Shown here: one piece after another, positions 6,463-13,731 of the stretch | How positions within the stretch are numbered: the stretch's first letter is position 1 | How the letters are laid out: each line of letters begins with the position of its first letter | DNA from: T1Sed10-7 sp040904745 | GTDB taxonomy: Bacteria > Actinomycetota > Nitriliruptoria > Nitriliruptorales > Nitriliruptoraceae | Length of the DNA: 18,940 bases | Assembly (NCBI GenBank): GCA_040904745.1 | Contig: JBBDSW010000176.1 | Coordinates: forward strand, 1-18,940 | Direction: 5' to 3' | Translations under genes and position numbers: made by a program | Notes under the pieces: generated by a model | Databases searched by the model: none | What the model was told of the DNA's origin: nothing | Seen by the model: only the letters and a program-made list of their open reading frames with translations

Positions 6463-7439
6463 ATGCAGGCTCTCCACATGCCCACGCCCGCCCGCTCCAT
6501 CACCGCGACCCAGCCGGCGAAGCCGGGGAGGGGGCTCGCCGCTCTGGCCGCGCTCACCGCGTTGGCGCCGGCAGCCTGGGGGACGACCTACCCCGTGACC
6601 ACGGAGCTCCTCCCGGCGTCGCGGCCGTTGCTGGCAGGGGCGATCCGCGCACTGCCCGCGGCCTGGTCGTGCTTGCGATCACGCAGACCCTGCCACGCGG
6701 ACATTGGTGGTGGCGGGCAGCGGTCCTCGGGACCTTGAACATCGGCGCCTTCTTCGCCCTGCTCTTCGTCGCGGCGTACCGACTTCCAGGTGGGATCGCG
6801 GCGACGCTCGGTGCGGCGCAGCCGCTGCTGATCGCCGGGCTCGGGCTCGTCATCCTCGGGGAGCGTCCGACGCGTTGGCGGGTGGGGTGGGGCATCGCCG
6901 GGATCGTCGGGGTGGCCACGATGGTCGGGCAGGGCGCGGTGGTCCTCGATCCCGTCGGGCTCCTGGCGGGGTTCGCCGGCACCGTCGTGATGGCGACGGG
7001 GATCCTCCTCACCGAGCGGTGGGGCAGACCGGTCGGACTCCTCGCCTTCACGGGGTGGCAGCTGACCGCTGGTGGTCTCCTCCTCGCGCCGTTGGCGCTC
7101 CTCGTCGAGGGTCCGTTGCCGCCGCTGACCCTCTCCGCTGTCGCCGGCTACGCCTACCTGGCCATCATCGGCACGCTGGTCGCATACCTGCTGTGGTTCC
7201 AAGGGCTCGATCGTCTCCCCATCGCCGCCTCGTCCTTCCTCCCGTTGCTGGCGCCCGCGGTCGCCACGACGCTCGGCTGGTGGATGCTCGGACAGTCTCT
7301 GAGCGCGATGCAGGCGTTCGGCTTCGCACTCGCCCTGGCGTCCGTGGGGGCGGCGCAGTTCACGCCGGCCGCCCCGAAGCCGGTCTCCGTGGCCATCCCG
7401 CCCGTCTGCCCGGCACACTGCGCTCACGGGTGCACGTAG
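6463..7439 (+). pseudogene. EamA/DMT-family exporter with a one-base frameshift
   Basis: From ATG 6463 (AAGGA six bases before) the frame encodes a normal EamA N-terminus: a basic tail, then a first helix with WGTTYPVTTELLP and GAIRALPA. After about 66 codons this frame goes out of register and stops at 6738. The expected continuation (GLVVLAITQTLPRG, WWWRAAVLGTLNIG, ending at TAG 7437-7439) is in the next frame. The switch falls at 6655-6662, where CCCGCGGCC would need one more G to restore RALPAGL. The joined product would be about 325 aa with ten hydrophobic helices and two EamA repeats (second repeat around AGYAYLAIIGTLVAYLLWFQ). Family members export amino acids or other metabolites. Either a true recent mutation or a sequence error; everything else looks intact. 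Control by the divergent MarR is likely. Confidence 0.8.
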
Positions 7440-7470
7440 ATACCAGCCGACACCGCACGGAGGGTGGGCG

Positions 7471-8328
7471 ATGCAGCGGACCGAACAGGTGCTGCGCTAC
7501 GCGGCGTTCACCCGTGATCCGGCCGGCGGGAACCCGGCCGGGGTGGTGGTCACCGACGCGCTCCGACCGGATCGATGGATGCAGGAGGTCGCGGCGGACA
7601 TCGGCTTCTCCGAGACGGCCTTCGTCACGCCTCGCAGGGGGGAGCCGGATGGCTACCACGACATCCGCTACTTCAGTCCCGAGCGCGAGGTGGCCTTCTG
7701 CGGGCACGCGACCATCGCCACGGCGATCGTGCTGGCCGAGCAGGGCCCTGGTCGTGGCCGGTTGCGCTTCCACAGCCGTACCGATGAGATCCCGGTCGCA
7801 GTGGAGACGATCGATGGGGTCCCCACCGCCCGGTTCACCTCGCCCGCGCCCTCCCACCGCCCGGTCGCTCCCGCCACGCTGGCGGCTGCCTTGGCGGCCT
7901 TCGGATGGGGGAGCGAGGTCCTCGACCCCGACCTGCCGCCGGTCGTGGCCAGTGCGGGCGCCGACCACCTCGTCGTCCCGCTCTTCTCCCGGTCGACGCT
8001 GGCTGCGATGAGCTACGACTTCGAGGCGCTCCGGGCGTTGATGCTCGACGGGGATTGGACGACCGTCGCTGTCGTCTGGCGGGAGTCGCCGACCCGCTAC
8101 CACGCCCGCAACGCCTTCCCGGTCGGTGGTGTCGTCGAGGATCCCGCAACCGGGGCGGCCGCCGCGGCCCTCGGCGGCTACCTGCGCGACGCCGGGTTCC
8201 TCACCCCGCCGGAGAGGATCACCATCCTGCAGGGGGAGGACCTGGGCCGTCCGAGCACGCTGGTCGTCGATGTCCCCGCGGACCGGCCCGGCATCGACGT
8301 CAGCGGCTCCGCCGTGCCCATGACGTGA
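7471..8328 (+). CDS. PhzF-family isomerase/epimerase
   Basis: A 285-aa protein with the full PhzF fold pattern: N-terminal YAAFTRDPAGGNPAGVV, the FSETAF motif with the catalytic glutamate E48, RYFSPEREVAFCGHATIAT (histidine 79 region), and the C-terminal EDPATGAAAAALGGYL motif (223-238). The two halves form the symmetric substrate cleft. Phenazine PhzF isomerises dihydro-hydroxyanthranilate, but most homologs outside phenazine clusters have unknown substrates, and no phenazine genes are present here. GGAGGGTG lies just before ATG 7471. It starts 31 bases after the exporter stop, so it may be cotranscribed with it; if so, the exporter and enzyme could handle a related small molecule (inference). 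Length is normal. Confidence 0.93.
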   Translation: MQRTEQVLRYAAFTRDPAGGNPAGVVVTDALRPDRWMQEVAADIGFSETAFVTPRRGEPDGYHDIRYFSPEREVAFCGHATIATAIVLAEQGPGRGRLRFHSRTDEIPVAVETIDGVPTARFTSPAPSHRPVAPATLAAALAAFGWGSEVLDPDLPPVVASAGADHLVVPLFSRSTLAAMSYDFEALRALMLDGDWTTVAVVWRESPTRYHARNAFPVGGVVEDPATGAAAAALGGYLRDAGFLTPPERITILQGEDLGRPSTLVVDVPADRPGIDVSGSAVPMT

Positions 8329-8332
8329 GGCA

Positions 8333-8363
8333 GCACCGTTTGTGGCCTGGCCAGTAGCGGTGC
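8333..8363. terminator. Weak hairpin between convergent genes
   Basis: GCACCG (8333-8338) can pair with CGGTGC (8358-8363), with a further short GGCC pairing inside. It sits in the 48-base space between the PhzF stop and the stop of the minus-strand 81-aa gene. The stem is short and there is no T-run. Confidence 0.35.
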
Positions 8364-8376
8364 AAGCCGCGCACCG

Positions 8377-8622
8377 TCAGCCCGACGACGTCGGCTCGTC
8401 CTGCTCGCCCCGCCCGGCCGACTCCCACTCTCGACGGTGGGCGTCGGCCTGCTCGATGGAGCGGAACCTGCGGACCCCGCGGGGGGCGCGCCGGCGGTTG
8501 CCGAACGCCGCGGACCACGTCGAGGCCGCGCAGGCGGCAGCAAGTCCGTCCAACGCCGTACGGGCGTGAGGCGGCTCGGGGACGCCTTCGATGGAGTGGT
8601 GACGGGTGACGGGCATGGTCAT
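8377..8622 (-). CDS. Conserved-looking 81-aa partner of the nucleotidyltransferase, function unknown
   Basis: The ATG at 8622 overlaps the nucleotidyltransferase TGA by four bases (ATGA, 8619-8622), a strong sign of translational coupling and thus of a real gene. The 81 residues have a helical Ala-rich middle (TALDGLAAACAASTWSAAF, about 22-40), a basic stretch (NRRRAPRGVRRF) and the segment RFRSIEQADAHRREW (52-66), which resembles a motif I associate with small proteins encoded beside nucleotidyltransferases. No membrane helix or signal is visible. The position after a stand-alone nucleotidyltransferase suggests a target or partner of it, possibly a toxin-antitoxin-like pair, but no known toxin or antitoxin domain is recognised and this remains a guess. 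Confidence 0.65.
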   Translation of the reverse strand: MTMPVTRHHSIEGVPEPPHARTALDGLAAACAASTWSAAFGNRRRAPRGVRRFRSIEQADAHRREWESAGRGEQDEPTSSG

Positions 8623-9098
8623 GTGCCTTGGTCGCGGTCGAAGCCGAAGGCTCGCGCGAGGCGTTGGGCGTCGTCGCGGTCACGCAGACGGACCGTGTCC
8701 CGCTTCATCTCGTAGAGCGTGTTCGGTGTGACCACCGTGATGGTCACGTTCCCGGCCTGGATCCGCTCGATCTCCAGATCCTCGAACCGGAACGCGTCGC
8801 CCAGTCTGCTGACGATGTCGATCGTGTAGTCCACGTCGGGAGGGCCGTACTGGACCGCTGGGAACTCGCCCGCCAGGTCCTCAGCGGTGATGGCTGCGAT
8901 GTCCGGATCGTCGTACACCGATGTCAACGCGGCCCGCAGACGGGCGATGTTGTCCGGATCCGGCCGGACGAACAGGTCGAGGTCGCGTGTCCCACGGTCG
9001 AAGCCGTGGGCAGCCATGGCGAGTCCACCGAAGACGGCGTATCGGACGTCCGCGCGTTCCAGCGCGTCGAGCACGGTGAGGACGTCGTCGAGGTTCAC
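8619..9098 (-). CDS. Stand-alone nucleotidyltransferase (MNT/AbiEii-like fold)
   Basis: About 159 aa. It shows the polymerase-beta-type nucleotidyltransferase signature: a GG motif (VFGGLAMAAHG, 22-32), the metal-binding pair in TRDLDLFV (D39 and D41) and a third acidic residue in YTIDIVSRLG (D94), then a tail TLYEMKRDTVRLRDRDDAQRL typical of small NTases with DUF6036-like ends. All three carboxylates are intact, so catalysis is possible (transfer of a nucleotide to a protein, RNA or small molecule). I chose GTG 9098; upstream in-frame starts (9143 GTG) lack conserved sequence. There is no ribosome site, but TACCCT on the minus strand (9111 to 9106) would place a transcript start at the GTG, so it may be leaderless. 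It overlaps the next gene by 4 bases. Confidence 0.82.
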   Translation of the reverse strand: MNLDDVLTVLDALERADVRYAVFGGLAMAAHGFDRGTRDLDLFVRPDPDNIARLRAALTSVYDDPDIAAITAEDLAGEFPAVQYGPPDVDYTIDIVSRLGDAFRFEDLEIERIQAGNVTITVVTPNTLYEMKRDTVRLRDRDDAQRLARAFGFDRDQGT

Positions 9099-9224
9099 GC
9101 GTGTCAGGGTAGATGCCCGCACCCGGTGCAGGCGGGCCAGCACCCTCGGCCGCCCCGGAACGCCCGCGCACGCTCCGGGTCGATGTCCCGGCGGACCGGC
9201 TGGCGACCTCGGCAGGATCGACCC

Positions 9225-9253
9225 TTGACTTCGGCTGGCCAGGAGTACATGAT
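9225..9253 (+). promoter_or_regulatory. Promoter of the ROK-ABC-glycosidase operon
   Basis: TTGACT (9225-9230) and CATGAT (9248-9253) are 17 bases apart. The first matches the -35 consensus in five of six positions, the second the -10 in four of six. A palindromic operator starts four bases downstream and the ROK gene starts at 9300, giving a leader of about 40 bases. Confidence 0.6.
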
Positions 9254-9256
9254 TCC

Positions 9257-9282
9257 TTCACTCATTAAAGTTATGAGCTGAA
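9257..9282 (+). promoter_or_regulatory. Palindromic ROK-type operator
   Basis: CTCAT (9261-9265) and ATGAG (9273-9277) form a perfect inverted repeat around TAAAGTT, and it extends imperfectly outward with TTCA (9257-9260) and CTGAA (9278-9282). It covers the expected transcription start, so bound repressor would block initiation. AT-rich palindromes with this spacing are usual for ROK repressors, and the adjacent gene encodes one. Confidence 0.6.
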
Positions 9283-9299
9283 GAAATAGGGAGCCGGCG

Positions 9300-10523
9300 A
9301 TGGTCGACCTGAGCGGTGACGTCACGCAGACCAGCGTGCTGCGCGCCGTCGGTGTCCATGGCCCCATCACGAGGACGGATCTGGCGCGCAGGCTGGGTGT
9401 CAGCGCCGGGACCATCACGGGCGTCACCAGGGAGCTCATCGAGTTCGGGCTCCTGGAGTCCGTGGGCAAGGTCCAGGGAGACGGCCGAGGTCGTCCCGCG
9501 GAACTGCTGGCCCTGGCCGCAGGCTCCGCCCAGACGGTCGGCGCGAAGGTCACGGATACGCAGGTGATCGGGATGGTGGCCGATCTCATCGGCAACGTGC
9601 TCGGTGAGTTCGTCGAGCCGTTCGATCCGCGCGTCGACGACCCCTGTGCGTCGCTGGAGAAGATCCTGGCGAGCCACATGGGCGACGGCCCAGGACCGTT
9701 CCTCGGTGTCGGACTCGGAGTTCCCGGCATGGTCGACAGCTTGGGGGGAGGCACGGTCACCGCGCCGACACTCGGGTGGAGCGGCCTCGCCGTCGGCGCG
9801 GCGTTGCAGGAGCAACTCGGCCTACCCGTGATCGTGGAGAACGACGTGCACACGCTCTCGGTCGCCGAGTCCCTCTACGGGCGCGGACGGGAGATCGACG
9901 ACTTCCTGACGGTCACGATCGGCCGCGGGATCGGCCTCGGGATCGTCGCGGGTGGCGAACTCCACCGCGGTGCGCGCGGCGGAGCCGCGGAGCTCGGGCA
10001 CACCCAGGTGCTCACCGACGGCCCGCACTGTGAGTGCGGACGGCGCGGGTGTCTGGAGTCCCTTGCCTCCGAGCCCGCGCTCGTGCGCTCGGCGCGGTCC
10101 GCTGGACTCATCGACCTCGATGCGGGCATCGTTGCGCTTCGGGAGCTCGCGCGGGCAGGCGAGCCGAACGCACGTGCGATCTTCCTGGACGCCGGGCACC
10201 ATCTCGGACGCTCGGTCGCGATGGTGGTCAACCTGCTCGCCCCGGAGCTCGTGATCGTCAGCGGCGAGGGCACCGATTCCTGGGACCTGATGGAACCGGG
10301 CTTCACCGCGACCTACACCGAAGGTCGGCTGCCGTTCCACGCGGACGTCCCCGTGGTCATGGACCCGTGGGAGGATCTCAACTGGGCCCGGGGCGCCGTA
10401 TCGCTGCTGACCAGGACCCTGTTCTCGCCCTCCTCCGGCGACAGCGTCGAACGCTGGGTCCGTTCCCGGCTGGCTCCGGCCAACGACACACACCGGCTGG
10501 AGGTGGGGGCGGATGGTCGGTGA
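9300..10523 (+). CDS. ROK-family sugar-responsive repressor
   Basis: A 407-aa NagC/XylR-type regulator. The N-terminal winged helix (about 8-68) includes ITRTDLARRLGVSAGTITGV and the wing KVQGDGRGRPAELL. The ROK sugar-binding domain follows with VENDV (179-183, in place of the kinase ENDAN), GRGIGLGIV (208-216), AAELGH (229-234) and the zinc signature CECGRRGCLE (Cys244, Cys246, Cys251, with His234). The zinc ligands and sugar-binding ExGH are kept, so it should sense a sugar or sugar phosphate. It lacks nothing obvious for DNA binding. GGAGC lies before ATG 9300. It heads the operon whose genes import and hydrolyse alpha-glucosides and is preceded by a palindrome, so autoregulation with substrate-induced release is likely. 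Its stop overlaps the first permease by 11 bases. Confidence 0.93.
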   Translation: MVDLSGDVTQTSVLRAVGVHGPITRTDLARRLGVSAGTITGVTRELIEFGLLESVGKVQGDGRGRPAELLALAAGSAQTVGAKVTDTQVIGMVADLIGNVLGEFVEPFDPRVDDPCASLEKILASHMGDGPGPFLGVGLGVPGMVDSLGGGTVTAPTLGWSGLAVGAALQEQLGLPVIVENDVHTLSVAESLYGRGREIDDFLTVTIGRGIGLGIVAGGELHRGARGGAAELGHTQVLTDGPHCECGRRGCLESLASEPALVRSARSAGLIDLDAGIVALRELARAGEPNARAIFLDAGHHLGRSVAMVVNLLAPELVIVSGEGTDSWDLMEPGFTATYTEGRLPFHADVPVVMDPWEDLNWARGAVSLLTRTLFSPSSGDSVERWVRSRLAPANDTHRLEVGADGR

Positions 10524-11397
10524 CCGGGGCTGGCGCAAGGCCGGGATCATCCTCCTGTTCATCCTGCCCAGCTTCCTGCCCCTGCTGGTCTTCCGGCTGC
10601 TCCCGATGGTGGCCTCCGTCGGCATCAGCGGGCTCGAGTGGAACCTCATCTCGGCGCCGAGTTGGGTGGGCCTCGACAACTACACCGGAGTGCTCACCGA
10701 CCCGGCCTTCCACCGTGGTCTCCGCAACACGCTGTACTACATCGCGGGCTACCTGCCGCTGGTCTATCTCGGCGCGTTGAGCGTCGCCCTGCTGCTCAAT
10801 CGGGGGGTGCGCGCGATCGCGTTCTTCCGCGGCCTGTACTTCCTCCCCGTCCTGACCAGCTGGGTCGTCGTCGCACTGCTCTGGAAGTGGATCCTCAACC
10901 CCCAGGTCGGGATCGTGAACTACGCGCTGAGCCTGATCGGCGTCGCTGGACCGGGGTGGTGGACCGACCCCGCATGGGCCATGCCCTCGATCATCCTGGC
11001 CTCGGCCTGGAAGGACCTGGGCTTCATCATGCTGATCCTGCTGGCGGGCCTCCAGGGGATCTCCGAGGAGATGTACGAGGCCGCCCGCGTCGATGGGGCG
11101 AGCGCCTGGCAACGGTTCCGTCACGTCACGATGCCGCTGCTGACACCGGCCACCTTCTTCGTGGCCGTGCTCGCGCTGATCGGTGGCTTCCAGGTCTTCG
11201 ACCAGGTCTGGGTCATGACCGAAGGGGGACCCGCTGGGGCGACCACCGTGGTCATGGAACAGATCTACAGCAGCGCCTTCCGCTACGGGCTGATGGGGCG
11301 TGCCGCCGCGATGAGCTGGGTGCTCTTCGCGATCATCCTCGGTGCCACGTTGCTGCAGTTCCGACACCAGCGCAGGTGGGTCCACTATGCCGAATGA
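10513..11397 (+). CDS. ABC sugar importer permease, MalF/UgpA type
   Basis: A 294-aa integral membrane subunit of a CUT1-family carbohydrate importer. Six hydrophobic helices are visible, beginning at about 11-35, and the cytoplasmic EAA loop that docks the ATPase is EAARVDGASAWQRFRHVTMP (189-208). The FDQVWVMTEGGP segment near the C-terminus is characteristic of MalF/UgpA-type subunits. It begins at ATG 10513, 11 bases inside the end of the ROK gene with GGAGGTGG upstream, and ends 11 bases inside the second permease. Substrate cannot be read from the permease; the neighbouring GH15 and GH31 enzymes suggest short alpha-glucosides. Confidence 0.93.
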   Translation: MVGDRGWRKAGIILLFILPSFLPLLVFRLLPMVASVGISGLEWNLISAPSWVGLDNYTGVLTDPAFHRGLRNTLYYIAGYLPLVYLGALSVALLLNRGVRAIAFFRGLYFLPVLTSWVVVALLWKWILNPQVGIVNYALSLIGVAGPGWWTDPAWAMPSIILASAWKDLGFIMLILLAGLQGISEEMYEAARVDGASAWQRFRHVTMPLLTPATFFVAVLALIGGFQVFDQVWVMTEGGPAGATTVVMEQIYSSAFRYGLMGRAAAMSWVLFAIILGATLLQFRHQRRWVHYAE

Positions 11398-12352
11398 GCT
11401 GCGGGCCGCTCGCGTGGCCGATCAAGCACCTGCGCCGCAGCGGGATGCCGAACCGCCGTCCGACGACGACGTCCACACCGGGCCGGCCTCATCACGTCGG
11501 CGGCGTTGGGCCGCACCGCGCTGGCTTGTCAACCGGGAAGCGCGGTGGCAGGTCGTCCGCTTCCTGCTGATCGCTGCTGGTGCGGTCGTGATGTTCTTCC
11601 CCTTCGCCTGGATGATCTCGACCTCGTTGACCACCGACACCGAGCTCTTCGCCATCCCGCCGAAGCTCATCCCGGATCCCGTCGACGCCTCGGCCTACGG
11701 CCGGGTCTTGGAGCAGTTCCCGCTCGGTCGCTGGATGCTCAACAGCCTGTTCATCACGGTCAGCGTCACGATCCTGCAGGTGGTGACGAGTGCGATGGCG
11801 GCATACGTGTTCGCACGGATGCGGTTCCGGGGGCGCGACACGCTGTTCGCCATCTACATCGCGACCCTGATGGTGCCGTTCCAGGTGCTCGTCGTGCCGC
11901 TGTTCATCGAGATCCGCTATCTGGGCATGCTGGACAGCTACCCCGCACTTATCGTGCCCGAGGTGGCGATGCCCTTCGGGGTGTTCCTGTTGCGCCAGGC
12001 CTTCCTGTCGCTGCCGAGGGAACTCGAGGAGGCCGCGTTCGTCGACGGGGCCGGCCACATCCGCGTCTTCGCGCGGATCGTCGTTCCGCTGGCCAAGCCG
12101 GCGATCGCGACCGTGGCGGTGTTCGCCTTCATGGGCTCCTGGAACAACTTCCTGTGGCCGCTGGTCGTCATCAACTCGCCACGGCTGATGACCCTGCCAC
12201 TCGGACTCTCGACGATGTCCGATCGCTTCGTCACCGACTGGAACCTCGTGCTCGCCGGAGCGACCATCTCCGTGCTGCCGATCCTCGCGGTGTTCCTGTT
12301 CGCCCAGCGCTATGTGATCCAAGGTTTCGCGATGTCTGGCCTCAAAGGCTGA
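11387..12352 (+). CDS. ABC sugar importer permease, MalG/UgpE type
   Basis: A 321-aa partner permease. The start ATG 11387 is chosen because AGGTGG precedes it and it gives an 11-base overlap like the preceding gene junction; an in-frame start at 11342 would lengthen the overlap to 56 bases. The first about 55 residues are a polar cytoplasmic extension rich in Ala, Pro and Arg, longer than usual for MalG. Six helices follow from about 64, and the EAA loop reads EEAAFVDGAGHIRVFARIVV. The GSWNNFLWPLVVI segment is typical of MalG-type subunits. Together with the upstream permease it forms the transmembrane channel. No ATP-binding subunit gene follows. Confidence 0.93.
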   Translation: MPNELRAARVADQAPAPQRDAEPPSDDDVHTGPASSRRRRWAAPRWLVNREARWQVVRFLLIAAGAVVMFFPFAWMISTSLTTDTELFAIPPKLIPDPVDASAYGRVLEQFPLGRWMLNSLFITVSVTILQVVTSAMAAYVFARMRFRGRDTLFAIYIATLMVPFQVLVVPLFIEIRYLGMLDSYPALIVPEVAMPFGVFLLRQAFLSLPRELEEAAFVDGAGHIRVFARIVVPLAKPAIATVAVFAFMGSWNNFLWPLVVINSPRLMTLPLGLSTMSDRFVTDWNLVLAGATISVLPILAVFLFAQRYVIQGFAMSGLKG

Positions 12353-12375
12353 GGCGAGTCGGGAAGGGAGACAAG

Positions 12376-13731
12376 ATGAGGAACATCCGAGAGAGGCCAC
12401 GCCGTCCGGCTTGGTTCTTGCTGCTGCCCGCGATGGCGTTGGCCGTCGCTGCATGCAGTGCCAACGCGACCGAGGACGACGCCGCCGAGGCGGCGGCCGA
12501 CGTCGGCGCCGAGGACGACGAGGGGGGCTCCGAGGGGTCCGATGAGTCGGACACCGCAGAAGTGGAGGATCGAGAGCCCGTGACCCTGGAGTTCTTCAAC
12601 TTCACGGCGGGCGCAGATCACGAGGACAAGCTCGCCGCCATCATCGACGAGTTCGAGACCGCCAATCCCCACATCACGATCGATGCCAAGAACGCCGGGT
12701 TCGAGGAGTACTTCACGCAACTCCAGACGCGGATCGCCGGGGGTGTCGCCCCCGACACCTTCGAACTCAACTACGAGAACTTCGTGAGCTATGCCGGTTC
12801 AGGGTCGCTGCTCGACCTCGAGGCAGCGGCTCCGGGCACCATCGATCCGTCCGTGTACTTCCCACGGGCCTACGACGCCTTCAACCACGAGGGCACCCAG
12901 TACGGCCTCCCCGAGAGTTTCTCGGTCGTTGTGCTGTACTACAACGAGAGACTGTTCGACGAGGCAGGGTTGGACTACCCGGACGAGACGTGGACCTGGG
13001 AGGACGAACAGGAGGCGGCCGAGGAGATCACCGCGCTTGGCGACGACATCTGGGGTGTCTACCAGCCGATCCAGTTCTTCGAGTTCTACAAGGCGCTGGC
13101 GCAGTCCGGCGGGGAGTTCTTCTCACCTGACGGCACCGAAGCCACCTTCAACGGTCCCGAGGGTGTCGAGGCGGCCAGCTGGTTGGTCGACAAGGTCGAG
13201 GAGACCATGCCGTCCGAGGCCCAGCGAGGTGGGCAAGGCGACGACATCCTGTTCCAGTCTGGGCGCCTCGGGATGTGGCACACCGGCATCTGGATGTTCG
13301 GCGTCCTGGAGGAGATGGAAGACCCGTGGAACATCGCGGTCGAGCCCGGCAACACCACGCGGGCATCCCACTTCTTCGCCAACGCGGCGGTGGCCTCCTC
13401 CACGACCGAGCATCCAGAGGAATCCGCAGCCTGGTTGCAGCACCTCGCTTCCTCCGAGGTGACCGTCCAGCAGCGTCTCGAAGGCAACTGGGAGTTGCCG
13501 GCGGTCTTCGATGAGTCGTTGCTAGCGCCGTACCTGGAACAGAGCCCGCCGGCCAACCGGCAGGCGGTGTTCGACTCGTTGGATGCCGTCGTGGTGCCAC
13601 CGGTGGTGGAGAAGCAGCAGCAGCTCCAGGACACGGTGACCCAGGCGCTCGAACGCGCCGTACTCGGGCAGGTGGACGTCGCGACCGCACTCGATGAGGC
13701 GGCAAGCGACGTGAACGGCTTGTTGGAGTGA
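12376..13731 (+). CDS. Sugar-binding lipoprotein of the ABC importer
   Basis: A 451-aa extracellular solute-binding protein (family 1). The N-terminus has a basic start, a hydrophobic stretch (about 12-26) and lipobox VAAC with Cys27 as the lipidated residue. An unusually acidic linker follows (about 33-67, rich in Asp, Glu, Ala, Gly), then the binding protein proper with PVTLEFFNFTAGADHEDKLA, IIDEFETANPHITI, YYNERLFDEAGLDYPDETW and WHTGIWMF. Aromatic residues in these stretches suit sugar stacking. The start is ATG 12376 with AAGGGAG upstream, 23 bases after the second permease. It is placed after both permeases, whereas most CUT1 operons have it first. The TGA overlaps the GTG of the hydrolase (GTGA, 13728-13731). 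Confidence 0.93.
   Translation: MRNIRERPRRPAWFLLLPAMALAVAACSANATEDDAAEAAADVGAEDDEGGSEGSDESDTAEVEDREPVTLEFFNFTAGADHEDKLAAIIDEFETANPHITIDAKNAGFEEYFTQLQTRIAGGVAPDTFELNYENFVSYAGSGSLLDLEAAAPGTIDPSVYFPRAYDAFNHEGTQYGLPESFSVVVLYYNERLFDEAGLDYPDETWTWEDEQEAAEEITALGDDIWGVYQPIQFFEFYKALAQSGGEFFSPDGTEATFNGPEGVEAASWLVDKVEETMPSEAQRGGQGDDILFQSGRLGMWHTGIWMFGVLEEMEDPWNIAVEPGNTTRASHFFANAAVASSTTEHPEESAAWLQHLASSEVTVQQRLEGNWELPAVFDESLLAPYLEQSPPANRQAVFDSLDAVVVPPVVEKQQQLQDTVTQALERAVLGQVDVATALDEAASDVNGLLE

Noticed and set aside
7471..8328. Phenazine biosynthesis locus
   Set aside because: Only a PhzF-type protein is present; no other phz gene lies in the window, and PhzF homologs are widespread outside phenazine pathways.
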